Shown: piece after piece, positions 35,066-47,404 of the stretch
How positions within the stretch are numbered: the stretch's first letter is position 1
Layout: each line of letters starts with the position of its first letter
NCBI RefSeq assembly: GCF_019112545.1
Contig: NW_025064897.1
Span: 52,568 to 116,567 of the forward strand
DNA: 64,000 nt
Source of the DNA: Guyanagaster necrorhizus
Taxonomy: Eukaryota; Basidiomycota; Agaricomycetes; Agaricales; Physalacriaceae
Direction of reading: 5' to 3'
The notes under the pieces: generated by a model
What the model was told of the DNA's origin: nothing
Seen by the model: the letters and a program-made list of their open reading frames with translations, nothing else
Databases searched by the model: none
Program-made: the position numbers and the translations under genes

Positions 35066-36858
35066 TCACACATTACTACCAGCGTTTTTCGTTTCACTTT
35101 CCCATGGTTCCCTGCTAGTCGTGGAAACGTTGTCGTTAGCCACTTTTATATCCTCAGATTCTATTCGCTGGATGTCGCCCATCTCGTGTTGCTCAACGGA
35201 CACGAAGACTTCTGGACGGGTATTAGCGCCAAAGCGGAGAACAGCAGTATCGCTCTGGTACTCTCGTTAGCCTCGCAGGAAAGCAGATTGGAGTGAATGA
35301 CTACGAACTTTCTTTGTCCGCGAAGCAGTACCTCCTGACGTAGACACAATACCGCCCGTGGTGTGTGAGTGCGAATGGTTATTGGCACTGCTATCGTAGG
35401 CCCATCCACCTCGCGAATTGAGACTACTCATAAGCGTGTTCGTGTATAGCTTCGAAAGGGGGAAGTTGAACAGCAGGTGAAGCGAATTTGACTGTCAACG
35501 GAGATATCATTGTCAGTTGTCAGTGGATCGTAACACAGGTCGACTTACAACCAAGAGATACGTGATCAAATCCACGATAGCACATACCGAAGTTATCAAA
35601 CCGGTTTGCACAGTAGCTAGAATGTAATAGGTGAGCAGTCCAAGTCATGGGATAGGTAGCATCAAATAGCGTACATCGAATGATCTTGTCGACCAATTCA
35701 TCAGACGCTTGGAATCCCGTCTTGTGCCTTCTCTGAAAAACAGAGTCAGCTGTGATGGCCTGTTTCCAAAACAACAACGCATACCAGATGCCAGACCAGA
35801 ATAACGGTAATGAGCATGTCGGCGACGCAGGCACTCACAAGCCAAAGGATAACCCAAGACTACGAAATCACGTCGATCAGAGATTGAAAATGGGACCAAC
35901 TGGACGGATATGAAGTACCTTGATTTCTTGAAATTTAAGGAACGTCCCAGCTCTCATGGCCTCAGCGGTACTACCTATGGCTCCCACTAGAAACAACTGT
36001 TAGTCAATAAGGGCAAGATTTTGGGACATGCGATGGCTCACCGGTACCCGCTACTGCGGTTACAACGACCAAAGCCACCAACCAAATATTCGACGTTAAA
36101 ATCTTTACTCTCCATGCGAAAAATAGTTGTACAGAGCCAGACACGATGCCCTGAAAGTGACCATGAGAACTGAACGCCACAAGCAAAGATCAAAAATTTT
36201 ACCGTCAATGCAGCGGCTATAGAAATGTCAAAATATTTTCAATTTGTCATGAAGAAACGAGACGTACACACAGCGAAGACTAAAGATAAAGTGAACCGCT
36301 GCGATCAGAATAGTATTTTGGAAGAAGCACTTACGTATAGTTATATTGAGGAGATAATCCACGTCGCCTTGATGAGGGACACAGTCAGTAGCAGCGGTGG
36401 ACTTGTTTTAGGGCACACGCACTGAAGTGTAGTATAAGAGAGGTATACATGTAGGCGAATTGCTGTAGGCAAAATCAGAAAAGTGTCCGGGCTGATGCAG
36501 ACTGATAGGACACTCAACTAGGGCCGTGTTTATGACGTTGATGAGAAGGAGAAAGACCACCTTCATATGAAAGCGTAGTGAGCATTGACAGGTGGTAACC
36601 AATTTTCAGTACTCACGAAAAGCTTCATCCAAAGCTTGTCACGTCTGCGTGAAGAGCATATTAGCAACTCATGATCGAAAAGAAAAATGGCACGCACTTC
36701 TGGTATGTGACCAAGTATATATACGACTGAGCCAGTACGACGCCCATGAGAAGAATGTTGAAGAAATGTCCAATGAGCATAGGACCATGGCTGGCCGTTG
36801 TGCTATCAGTACTCGACCACAAAAAAGAGAATGGTACTCACGAAACTTCAGCACTCAT
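35066..36858 (-). CDS. DUF6534 multi-pass membrane protein, copy B
   Basis: This is a paralogue of the gene at 18737-20555. The ATG at 36858 (MSAEVS) is spliced at a GTGAGT donor to HGPMLIGHFFNILLMGVVLA and YIYLVTYQK, which aligns almost residue for residue with copy A including the intron position. Further hydrophobic exons follow. The conserved C-terminal block includes TNTLMSSLNSRGGWAYDS and HSHTTGGIVST, ending with RPEVFVSVEQHEMGDIQRIE and a Ser/Thr-rich tail (stop TGA 35066-35068). Function is unknown. Copies A and B share the VEQHEMGD tail, so they arose by a duplication within this lineage or share that tail ancestrally. Confidence 0.8.
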
Positions 36859-37986
36859 GGTGGCGGTAAGGAAAGCTGCGGGATACCAAACGATATCGCC
36901 ACAGATAATCCGTCCGAGCACATATGTTTATATATCCGGCTTGAGGCCGACAGAACGCGGTCTGTCGCAGAGCTGAGCGCCCCCCCCCTAAGTCGGTCGG
37001 ACAGGCACGATCGTCCGGAAGGTACGGACTTCAGTTTCGAGACTTATCATCGATCTTGAGGTACGGCGTGCCTCACATTTTAAAGTTTTGCAGATTTTCA
37101 CAGCTGACGGGTCCAGAGTCGACGCCACAGAAGAGATTTAAAGAACTGGTATGTTTTCCATGGATACGTACATGTTCTTTCTCTGATTGAAAAAACATTC
37201 AGCAAAAGTTTTAGGAACGGGACTCACATTAGGAAGGAAGTTTTATTAGCCGGGGGCCGCGTCAACAGTCAACTTCCCCGACGCCAAAGCCACCGAAGAA
37301 GCGTTCAGCGTATTGCTTTACCGGTTACCCCTAGCAAGTCATAGGAGCAGCGCACGGAAGCGCTGTCTAGCCAACCACCCTCGATTAGTCCGACAAGTGG
37401 AGGTGGAATGGAAATCGCGCAACGAGAGTAAGTAAATACCGTTGCTACAAGCAACATGTTCGTTCGGAACAGCTGATACTCACATCGCCAGAAGGGGCTG
37501 CCCATATGACAATTGTAGGATTTTCACCTCGCAAATAATGTAATGATACCTTAGTAATACGTCTCACGTTCCAGCCGACCCAGGCCGAGTCGGGACAAGG
37601 AATAAGCCCTTGACGACCCAGCTCCAGCACACTTTCTCGATGCTATCGAAAAGGGAGTGCCCAAGCGGTAGGACGCTGTATGTAACAGTGTACTAGTGCA
37701 CGTTTTTATCATGGCAAGGTTTCCCTGAAAGGCTGTTGAACAGGTAAGTATCAGTTCGGTAATGGAATAACATGCTAATTGCTCACTGCAGCTTCTGACA
37801 CTTACTGTCAGCAAGTTCTTTATCCTCCTCGCTATCAGTACAAAAACGCGCCGACTTTCAAGAATCGAGAATGAGAATTTGGTCCGACACCCTCATTTCG
37901 TTGGAAATTTCGAGCACTATGATACAAAGTCGTCAATGTTGTACAGAACTTCCGATGGACTTCTCGGGCACGCTAGTCCGCATAAT
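36859..37986. other. Long intergenic region
   Basis: A run of nine C lies at 36980-36988 in the promoter of DUF6534 gene B. On the minus strand, 37630-37490 reads PDSAWVGWNVRRITKVSLHY followed by NPTIVIWAAPSGD and a GTGAGT donor, which could be an exon of a small unrecognised gene. I could not find its partners. Nothing else is recognisable. Confidence 0.3.
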
Positions 37987-40900
37987 TCAAGCTGAGTGAC
38001 TTTCAGAGTCGCAGTCTCTGAAGTGTGGATGTTTCATAAAAACGTTGTCAAAATTTGAGGTCCAGTTCCATGTATATCCCGGTCCTAGCAGAGGCCACAT
38101 GCTAGTACTTGAATCCATCGTCTCCGGGCCCGAGGTCGCAGTATTGAACATATGTGAAAAGGAATCAAGTCCCACATTTTGAGAGCCTGAGAGTGTCGGA
38201 TTCGCATGCAGTTGGTCAACGAAGCTGGGGGTATTCTGTAGCAGTGTCGACGTAGAGAACTGAAACATTCTATGAGGACTCATTTTGACCAACATAAGAT
38301 AAAGATAATACTTCAGATAGATTCATGGGTGTCAAAGGGAAGGAGACACTTGTAGCAGAAGCAGTCGGATCCCCACCGTGGGCCATCGTAGGCGGCGTCC
38401 ATCCCAGACTTACCAACGCTTTCGCGAGGTCAGAAGAGGGATCATTAGCCCTTTCTAAGACATTCGTTGAGGCTTGTTGTCGCCCACGTTCTTCGGCTCC
38501 AGTAAAGTTACCTCCCGAGTCGGAAGGATTACTTTTAGATTCTGGACACCAGTCCATTAGCAACCGGCTAAGAATTTCGCCGCTCTGTGTGGCACATTGC
38601 CACGAACGACCCATTTGTTGTAGGGCCCGCAAGCAAGCTTTCGCACCTTCCAGAGACGCGGCCGTTTGTTTCTCAGTGCGGCTATTCCCCTGCATCACAG
38701 CACCAAGGAGATGCGACGTTCCCGCCGTAAATGTTATCTGAGTGAGAGTTATAGGTGCATAGCGAAGTCCTGGACATTCGCGATACAACTGATAGTGCGA
38801 GAGATAAGCTAAAAGGAAAGAAAGGAAGGTAGAGAGTTCCATACATCTAGAAGCTGAACGGTTCGTGATCTAGGGAGGGACATGAGATCTCAGCAGACAT
38901 AATGACGAATCACTTACGAAGCTTTATAACAGCGAGAAGCAGCGAATTCGTTTCCATAAGAACTGCCTCGGAGATAGAATGGCCGATGCAAGAGCATGAC
39001 GACGAAGTAATACATGGCATGGAGCATAATGACATGTGGTGGGCTCGGATTCTTACTGGAAAGAACAAGACTTTCGGGTAGATCGGCGTACCATTTCTCC
39101 AATCGGATACTAAAGGATATCAGTAAAAGCGAGGGATGGCTGTGAAAATTAGCATACTCTAGATCAGAGACAAGATTCTGAGTTCGAGGAGAAGATATAT
39201 TAGCACGCAGGTGATATCTATGTTCAAAAAGCTTAAGGTGAGTACGAGGACTAAATGAAATGTATGACGCTACGCACACTACATCTGCCACGCGTTCAGC
39301 TATGTATGCCAGTTTACAAGTCCAAAGAAAGTTGGTGCTCGCCCAACTGATCATACAGATGGGTTGAAGCTCCGGTTCTACATCCATGGTATCCGAGGCC
39401 TCTTCTAAACCATCTTCTGTACCCAAACACGACTGTGATGCCAGCTGCATGGGCATCCAGAGTGCAGCGTCTCTTTCCTTGTTGATACGGGGAAGGGGAG
39501 TCTCGATTTCCGACATCTTCAATGTAGGGCTTCGGCCTACATAGAAACCCCACAATCTGCATCGTTATCGGTAAGCAGTACAGAGGATAGAGAAGAGACA
39601 CACTTGTCCTGTATATAACACATGTAGTAGGTATGGTCACGGTCGTCTTTGAAGGACTCCGTGATAAGGCGTTTCTGAATCCATTTTGAACAATCAATTC
39701 CAAGACCAACTGGTTAGATAGCATCATCGGATTAATAAGTACACCTCTGAATGGATGATAACTGACGAGTTTGGCTCATTCGCAAACCCATGCCTATTAC
39801 GAGATTCAACGACAGGTGTTTAAATGACAGGAAATGCAAGCCTACCGGCATACATATACCCCAAGCCGTGGCGTGCTGTCCCGGAATGATAGCTGCCAAG
39901 TAACATCAGTCCCACGACAGTGCTTAACATTGGGCTTTCAGCCTCAGAATCGATAGCCCGCTTTGCTTCAGAGGCAAACACGGCACCTCTGTCGTTTGGG
40001 CCAAGGCACGAATGATCTGAATAGTTGGCGGCTAAGGAAAGGATAGCATTATGAAGCAGGCCGCTATACTGGGACGTCCGGGCCAGAGAAGATATAGCAG
40101 AAAACGACAAGCATGCTGACATGTCTCTTTTGAAAAGAGTCGGCTCGACCCAATAGCACCAGCTGGATAGCATTAACATCTGTATTTATTACCCAAAGGA
40201 AAAACTCAAGAGAACGCACCTGTTGAAATAGGCAAAGAACATATGAACCAGTTCATCGTGAACATCGCGATTGAAACCGTCAATTACTGGTAGGTTTCGC
40301 GACCAATCAAAATCTGCACTTGTAGAATATTCTGGGGAAGATATACTATATGGCGAAGAAGTACCAAGCGAGGTTGCACTCAGTGTATTAGATGCAGAGG
40401 ATGATGAACCGGATGGCTCGGGCAAGTGCATAAACGCTGAAGTTGGGCCGTACTGTCTCAACTCTCCCGTGTCATCGTCAATCTGCGAGAAAAACGTCAT
40501 ATCATTGAATGTCGTGGGCTGGGGAAAAGGTAACCTTGAGCCTGTTGATCCCAAAGTCATTGACGGAGAAAGCATCAGAGTCCTCGTCCTCCGGCTCTAC
40601 ATCCAGATCTTTAGATGATCCCTCAGCCGTCCTATCTTCATGTATAAGTGTTTGAGATTCCGTGAGAGAGATATGTTCATCTATGCCCCGTTCTCTTAGC
40701 AGAGTCTCGAGTACTCTGATACGTTGCTTCAGAGCATCCACATAGGGTTTCGTGACCGGTTTCCGACCATCTTGTTCTGTGGTGTATTGGCAGTCGTCGT
40801 TATAAAGTGAGCATGTGCCTGACGTCGATGAAGCTGCGTATGTGAATATTGTTTGAGCAGGACATACCGCACTTGGGCTGCATCGCATCACATCTTGACT

Positions 40901-41089
40901 TCCTGTTCATACAACATTAGTCTAGCAAATTGCTAAGAGCCTTTCCAAGTGATACCTCCTTCGACAAGCATTACACGCTCGACTGACGTGACTCTTGCGC
41001 TTTCGAACTTTGGCAGGACGCATTGAAGGAGACGGAGATGACGTGCGCTTGTTGGAGGTCGTGGCAGATGTTGCTGCAATGTCCGCCAT
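37987..41089 (-). CDS. Zn2Cys6 transcription factor with fungal-specific domain
   Basis: This is a Gal4-type DNA-binding regulator. After a basic Ser-rich N terminus (MADIAATSATTSNKRTSSPS), two introns split the zinc cluster. The spliced cluster is CNACRRRKSRC, DAMQPKC, GTC, SLYNDDC, exactly C-x2-C-x6-C-x6-C-x2-C-x6-C. A short linker and a dimerisation helix follow (YVDALKQRIRVLETLLRERG), then an acidic region. The middle-homology (Fungal_trans) domain follows, with FFAYFNRCV, LGYMYAGRLA and YVGRSPTLKMSEIETPLPRI. The C-terminal part is low-complexity and ends near 37987 after an intron closing at TTTCAG. Target genes are unknown. It is divergent, by 350 bp, from the DUF1445 relic. Confidence 0.88.
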
Positions 41090-41439
41090 GGTCGTAGTAT
41101 AAGAAGGGTTGAAATATTACGTCATTAGTCTTATCAATTTCGAGTCCACCAACCACAACTATTTTACTACTAAAATACAAAAAGTACAACCACGATCAAG
41201 TTGATTCTTGATTCTTGAAGACTTGTTCAAACAAATTCAAAGGTGAAGAAAATAGCAATGACAATCGCTTTTGTTTATGTACGTTCTAGTAGTAAATGAA
41301 CGGTTGAATTCCGAGGGATTACAAAGTGGATCTTTCTCCCGTCCATTTTCCACTCGACCTGGGATCGGATTTGCCATAGTGTAAGTATGGACGGCAGATT
41401 CGTCGTTGTCTTTCCCTGCCATCTATCGCTTATTTGACT
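41090..41439. other. Divergent region between transcription factor and hydro-lyase relic
   Basis: These 350 bp are A+T-rich and hold the promoter of the Zn2Cys6 gene. No ORF of note. No inverted CGG triplets typical of Gal4-type sites were obvious by eye. Confidence 0.4.
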
Positions 41440-42373
41440 ATGTCTGCCACGGTCGTCCTCATTGCCTCTAACTCCCAGCGAAATCAGGTCGCTTCGTCGC
41501 GCAGATGCTTTTAAGGAAGCATCGACTGCCGGTCTCTGTGCCGGGCACGTTCAAGCTAAGGTGATCATCCTTCCACAAAAGTATGCCGATGATTTTCGAT
41601 GGCTCTGTCTAAGGAATCCGGTCTCGTACGCGTTTTCTAGTTTGATACAGTAGAAAACTAATCGATGATGTTGTATTCTTTCAAGGTGTCCTCTCTTCAG
41701 GGAGACAAAACCAGGAGATGCACGTGTACCGGAACATCTTGCATCTAACAGTAATATTTGCACTGACTGCCCACTGTATAACATCTACCGAGACGGCGTG
41801 TTTGTTGAGAGCAAGAGGAGTCTTGAAGATTACTGGCAGCCGGATTCTATCGCCTTCTTCTTGGATGTTCCTGCTCATTTGAAGCTGCTCTCACAAAGAG
41901 CGGGCTTACTTCACGGCACACGGGATTGGGGAGAAATGTGCCTATGTACAGAACCAACGTACCACTGATGGCTACAGGAGGTTCGTGCATTCCCTAGCCG
42001 CGTTTTCCTTCCTGGTGCATATCATTCCAGCTTTTAGCGGACTTATGGTCGTTTCTACACGACCGTATCCCATCTCTCAAATCTCGAAGGTTCACAACAG
42101 TACTCGCCTTTCCTCGCACATGGTGAACCCGTCGCGTACGGTCAAGATGGCGCCAAGGCGCTCGGATTGACTGATTTCGACGGTTCGAACCCGGACTTTG
42201 GGGATCCCTCGGAAATACGCGAAGGGGAGGTCGCTGTATACTGGGGTTGCAACGTAACTCCGCAAGTAGCAGTAATGGACAGTAAGATTGACGGCATTGT
42301 CATGGGACATGAGCCAGGACAGATGTTGGTGCTGGACATAGTGAACCAGGCTGTGTGTAAGGGAGAGCTGTAG
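41440..42373 (+). pseudogene. DUF1445 putative hydro-lyase / D-glutamate cyclase, frame-broken
   Basis: The family includes D-glutamate cyclase and putative hydro-lyases. Recognisable blocks in order: LTPSEIRSLRRADAFKEAST, CAGHVQAKVIILPQKYADDF, then across a GTACGC intron CPLFRETKPGDARVPEHL, CTDCPLYNIYRDGVFVESK and YWQPDSIAFFL. Then, in a different frame, come GCSCSFEAAL, LGRNVPMYRTNVPL and a further intron, GLMVVSTRPYPISQ, then again in another frame AHGEPVAYG, GDPSEIREGEVAVYWGCNVT and MGHEPGQMLVLD up to TAG 42371-42373. The frame shifts by a base near 41861-41866 and again near 42085-42100. The only nearby ATG (41440) is out of frame with the first block. Three breaks make a decayed gene more likely than sequencing error. 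Confidence 0.75.
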
Positions 42374-42970
42374 GTTCGGGTCAAGCTTGCATTTATCGCA
42401 GGATATATATTCCATTACTATGACTTCTTGTCTGCTACTGTCCATCGAAAGTCGTTCTTAAATTCTGATTATATCCGTTTGTCAGCGTTTCAGTTGGGTG
42501 AATGTTTGAACTGATCGTGCCGGTTGAATTACCCACCGCAAGATATTCAGCAGAAAATCATTCTGCGTGGAGAAAGCTGGCACTATACTCTCAAAAAAAA
42601 ATGAATGTGCTGAAGTTGAGGTCCTTCAACCATCGATGCTCGAAGGCACGTAATTGCCGAAGCTGAAAAGTGAATTCCTCATCGTAGGATCACACACCAA
42701 GTTTCAAGAGTTCATAATATTTTACTCGTCCGATGACCACGGTCAGCGCATGCTTCCTATATGTGCTAGTCATTGGCCCAAGATGAGAAGCAGAGTAGGA
42801 GAGGAACCCATCACGAAATTCAAGAATAAAAACATTAGCTAACTAGCGCTGGTGTAAGAGTTGGGTCATTTTCATCGAACATAAGATAGCGCTAGTCCAC
42901 ATGCCCACCGGAATGTATAAAACAGTGCACATCCCCTCTTCACCATAGTAAAGAATTGGGGAGCTATCAT
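42374..42970. other. Convergent intergenic region
   Basis: These 597 bp contain the 3' flanks of the hydro-lyase relic and of the reductase gene. An 8-A run lies near 42593. No gene is recognised. Confidence 0.4.
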
Positions 42971-44301
42971 CTACTGCTTTTTAGCATCCCGCTCCATCTT
43001 TCTCAAAGCACGTCTTCGGATATCCTTGTGCAGACCATGTGTGTAGCTGATGAACAAACTGGGGATTCCAATGACTGTTCGAGCATAATCCATAATGGCA
43101 TGAGTCCAGTATGGCGTCGACGTATTAGGACGTCCGCTTCCAATAGCTCCGCAAGCGAGGCCTACTTTTGAGAGGACTGTCTTCACATAGGAAGATGGTA
43201 AGGGTATAAATGCCGAGGGCTTGCGAATCTTGGAAAGCTTGCTGACCTTCAGTAACGCATCAGAGAAAGGAATTACGCAATGTTATGTCCATGCGCGTAC
43301 CACAAAATATGTATTAACATGTTCAACGACAATATTGCTGGCTTTGACTTCCTCGGCAAGGGCGCTCGTGAATGTCGTGAGGAACGCCTTCGTACCAGAG
43401 TATGTGGCGAGCATTGGGGAAGGAATTGCCCCGGCAAAGGAACCAATGTTCAGGATAAGACCACGCTTACTAATTGAGGGATGAGTCTATAACAGTCCGA
43501 CACTGTTGAGGGTGACACGTACCGCTGAATCATGCCAGGAAGAACCGAGTAGGTGACGCGCAGAGTTCCGCTGATATTGATTGCCACGATGTCATCCATT
43601 TCATCTTTGGGTGTGTCCACGAAATACACAGGCATGGAGTGTGATTTGCCAACATTGTTGACTAGTACAGCTATGAGTGGAAGGACAAGATGTAACGTAT
43701 TATGAGTACCAAGTACACCGATATCCAAACCCTCGACGGTTTTAGTGAGACTGTCGTAGGAACTTGCGTCATTCTTGGAGAAGTCGATAGTGAAAATTTG
43801 GGTCCTGACAGCAAACTTGGTGCCTGCACAACAATGAACGACAGGACAGAACTACAAAAATCCATATACGCACTGATTTCTGAAGCGATTGTAACAAGGA
43901 GATCCTTGTTTCTTGCTACCAAAAGCACGTTATAACCAACCTTGGCCAACTGGAACGCGAACTCTTTCCCAATGCCGTCCGATGCACCAGTGACCACTGC
44001 CCATGCACCTTTCTTGGCTCCGAACCGCTTGATCTAAATAGATGAAGTTCATTGTCCGCCCATTGATACAAAGCAAAGGCTTACGTTCTGCCCGGGCAAG
44101 ACAAATATTTGCAGAAACACGAACAAAGTCTGCAGAACGAATTTCAACAGGGTTAGGGAGCCGATACCCAGAAGCGTCGACACAAGAATGGGATGAGATT
44201 GTGCTGCGATAGAGACATGCCATTCAGAAGAAACACGTAGGGAAATTTCATGGCGTACCCAGGTCGACGTAGGACAGCGCGGCTTTCTGTATGACGCTCA
44301 T
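42971..44301 (-). CDS. IFA38: Very-long-chain 3-oxoacyl-CoA reductase
   Basis: This ER short-chain dehydrogenase performs the first reduction of fatty-acid elongation using NADPH. The ATG at 44301 gives [14 protein letters not shown], spliced to a membrane segment ([18 protein letters not shown]) and then [20 protein letters not shown] with the TGASDGIG cofactor loop. Later come [49 protein letters not shown] with the catalytic Ser, and ATYSGTKAF with the YxxxK pair. The C-terminal part ([34 protein letters not shown]) is typical of the KAR/IFA38 branch. Several short introns. Membrane anchor plus motifs separate it from soluble SDRs. Confidence 0.93.
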
Positions 44302-45090
44302 GATGGTTGGGACAAGACCTTTTCGGACCGGTTTCCGGTTTGGGCTTGTTGGACGAAAATCATACGGGCTGAGTACATCATACAATATTGCTCAAAGGTA
44401 ACGAATCATCGCTGTACAGTGTGACTGCAGATTTAACTCAAGCAGGAATTATGGACTGCGCGGGGAGGTTAGATCTCTGTACACTACGATGCAACATATT
44501 CAAACTTGGGTTTCTTATTAGACGACATTAATCTCCAACAGCATCAATCCGTTCCCAAGAGGAGCACATATATGAGCCTGCTGCAGCCTTCGCACATACA
44601 TATGAAGGTTACCATGTCCATCACGTTTGTGCTGTTGAACGCAACTGAATTAGAGTGAGGACCACATCCCGATTCTATTGTGTATGGTCGTACCTTTACT
44701 TATTTAACTAGTAAGGAAAAAACGTAGACAAGGAAATAAAAGAGGGCCAAGCACTTGGCGTTTCAGTTGCTGATGGTGCCTTACTAGGTCCAAAAAAGTT
44801 GTAATAGGTGGCCTATTCCTAGCAAATATGAATCGTAAAAATACCGATAGCCGTATCAGAGCATATCAGTGACTTTCGGTACCTGTAATGGAATCAAATC
44901 TTCGAACTTTGGGCTACTTCAACCTACGACATAAAAATGCTCCCGACCCAGGCCTAGTAATTCGAACTCCGATAAAAAAAAGTGATAAATAGCCCCTGAA
45001 ATATCTCCCGCCCTCAAGCTCAAGTCCGCCCATCACCACACCCAACTTCCCTCTCTTTGTGGGACGTGGTCAATTGCTAAAGAGAGAATC
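44302..45090. other. Divergent intergenic region
   Basis: These 789 bp hold the promoters of the reductase (-) and the SLC35F gene (+). The stretch 44690-45000 is A+T-rich with an A-run near 44974. No ORF, repeat or RNA gene is recognised. Confidence 0.4.
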
Positions 45091-46358
45091 ATGGCATCTC
45101 CCGTCGCTGACATGGATAAAAAAGATTCCTTCCTTGACTCCCCCCAGCTTCCAGTGCTCAGCAACTTGAACGAACGTCCATCCAGACCCCCAATATCGTA
45201 TTCCTCTCCTTCTGCCTTCCTGAGTTCATTTGTTGCACGGAATAGGGCAGTCTGGACAAAGCGATTCGCTCTATCTTTGTTGGCAGGGCAGATCATTTCG
45301 CTCTGTATCACCTGTACGAATGTCACCACAACGGAATTGCAGAATAATCGCAACTGGGCTTTACCGACAACTCAGAACGTTTTTCTATATTTTTCGTTGT
45401 TCATGGTGTATACTCCGTATACGATGTACAAGTACGGCATCAAGGGCTGGGCGGAGATGGTATTTCGCGATGGCTGGAAGTGTATGTCATCTCTTCTGCG
45501 CATATTTTTTTTATCTGAAGAAATATTAGACCTCTTCCTGGCAGCCTGTGACGTTGAAGGAAACTTTATGGTAGTGAAGGCCTATCAGTATACCGATCTT
45601 CTCTCGTGCATGCTTCTCGACGCCTGGGCCATCCCCGTGTGCCTCTTCTTCTCTTGGGTGTACATGCGTACCCGCTATCACTGGACTCAAATTCTTGGCG
45701 TCCTCATTTGCGTCAGTGGTCTAGGCCTGTTGGTAGCCTCGGACGAGATCACCAAGAAGGATTGGCAAGCCAGTGCTCGCGGGAAGGGAGATGCATTCAT
45801 GGTTGCAGGCGCGACATTATACGGCTTTACCAACGCTACCGAAGAGTTCCTCGTTCGCAAGAGGCCGTTGTATGAAGTTGTCGGCCAGCTCGGCATGTTT
45901 GGATTCATTTTCTGTTCCATCCAAGCCGCTGGACTCGAGCATGCGGATATGCATACAGCATCTTGGAATGGGCCTGTCGTTGGATTGATTCTCGCATATA
46001 CTTGTGCGATGTTTATCCTGTACACGCTCGCGCCCATTCTATATCGCATGGCCTCATCGGCATATTATAACCTATCGCTGCTTTCGAGCGATTTTTGGGG
46101 TCTGCTCTTCGGGTTAGGCCTTTACCACTACCATCCGTATTGGTTATACTTTGTCGCGTTCGCTGTTGTCATTCTTGGCCTGGTTACATATTTCTGGGAT
46201 TCAGCTCGTGAGTATAATGAACTTTCACTCCTTTGGGGGGGGGGTGTTACTGACGTTGTATCAAAGCGGAGGATCAGGCCGAACTCGACCCTCAGACACC
46301 AGCGTATGCCAAGAAGAGGCAGCAACGTGAAGGAGGAGAAGAGACAGTGACGGTGTAG
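45091..46358 (+). CDS. SLC35F-family solute transporter
   Basis: This is a member of the drug/metabolite transporter superfamily, related to animal SLC35F1/F2, with about ten membrane helices. Three exons (45091-45481, 45530-46207, 46267-46358) give 386 aa. After a cytosolic Ser/Pro-rich N terminus come LLAGQIISLCITCTN, then AACDVEGNFMVVKAYQYTDL, which matches the family hallmark DVEANY-VKAYQYT, DAWAIPVCLFFSWVYMRTRY, GATLYGFTNATEEFLVRKRP, and helices ending WLYFVAFAVVILGLVTYFW. The tail is AKKRQQREGGEETVTV. The first intron is 48 nt and free of stops, so an unspliced message would stay in frame. The second contains a 10-G run. Substrate unknown. Confidence 0.88.
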
Positions 46359-46788
46359 ATTATATGATCTAACTATTTAAAGGTAAAACATTAGGGGTTC
46401 ACCAGTGTAAACATGCATGGATTTCTAAAGAGGCCGCAACGAACAGAATGAAATGACGAGATTCCTACATGATAATGATTGCACATTTGCAATCAGTGAT
46501 GAACATGCCCCGGGCCGATGACACGCGTCGTGCAAAGTAAGTCGACTTGTACGTACGAGTAGCGCCGGCTACTTGTGACCCGGCTAATTGGCCAATAGGA
46601 ATTGAGGAAATTGTCTAGTTCATCTCGGCCGACCTCTAGTACCCGAGTGGCAATAATAGAGGTGACGTCAGCATGGCATGCCGAATCGGAAGCCGGCTGT
46701 CCCCTTGCTCGCCGACATAATACGCATATGCTCGACCTGACGCATATAACTGGCTCCCCCGGTCCATATGGCCCGCCACTAACCAAAC
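46359..46788. promoter_or_regulatory. Promoter region with palindromic TGACGTCA (CRE/ATF) site
   Basis: The 430 bp upstream of the small membrane-protein gene contain a perfect TGACGTCA at 46663-46670, about 120 bp before the ATG. This is the consensus of CRE-binding bZIP factors such as Atf1. A TATA-like CATATAAC lies near 46743. No gene is seen. Confidence 0.55.
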
Positions 46789-47404
46789 ATGTACCCTTAC
46801 CCTTCATACCATTACTTCTATCGCTGGCATCGCCGTCCATCGCGTCTCCTCTGGTTCGCACTCGGCGCAGGCGCAGCGACGCTCTTCATGAAGCATCGAG
46901 AGGCCGCCCGCATGAATGGGAAGTTCTACTGGGGTCATTGCATGCGACATCCGGTAAACCATGGACCCGTACCGCCACAAAGCCGGATCGCCCAGTGGAG
47001 AGAAGAAACAGAGAATTGGAAGCCAAGTGCAACCCCGGTTGCCCCGGCAGTTGGCTCGGTATACGAGGGCAACAGTGTGAACGGGTGGCGCGAGCAGGAG
47101 TGGGATGCAGAGAAGGAAAGGGTGAAAGCTTTTGGGAAACAGGCCCAAGATGCTGTACGTTTTTTTTGTATCATTCCACTGTTGGCTAACAAGGGGTTAG
47201 ATGACGGAGATGTCGGAAGCTACGCTAGACTCCCTACTCACCACGGTGACTGCTCTCAAACAGGTGCGTAGTTGTTATGTACCCCTACCAGATACTCACC
47301 ATATCCAGAAACTTGCCCAACATCGTGCCCAGCGAGAGCAGCAAGAGAAATTGCTTGAGCAAGAGATTGACCACCACAAGAAACACCCTCCGCGTTTTGT
47401 TTAG
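46789..47404 (+). CDS. Small fungal membrane protein, unknown function
   Basis: Three exons (46789-47154, 47201-47263, 47309-47404) give 174 aa. An aromatic and basic N terminus (MYPYPSYHYFYRWHRRPSR) precedes one predicted membrane segment (LLWFALGAGAATLFM). A soluble part follows with a Pro-rich stretch and a charged helix (WREQEWDAEKERVKAFGKQA). The last exon is a Gln/Glu/His-rich helix (HRAQREQQEKLLEQEIDHHK) ending HPPRFV. The Arg-rich flank and single helix suggest a mitochondrial or ER membrane protein, but this is inference. No known domain. The frame is preserved over both introns, so the gene looks intact. Confidence 0.7.

Noticed and set aside
42180..42200. GGTTCGAACCC, which looks like a tRNA B-box
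   Set aside because: It lies inside the coding blocks of the DUF1445 relic (GSNP of the protein) with no tRNA arms around.
46493..46861. Minus-strand ORF of 122 codons upstream of the small membrane-protein gene
   Set aside because: It overlaps the start of a well-supported spliced gene on the other strand and has no conserved motif.
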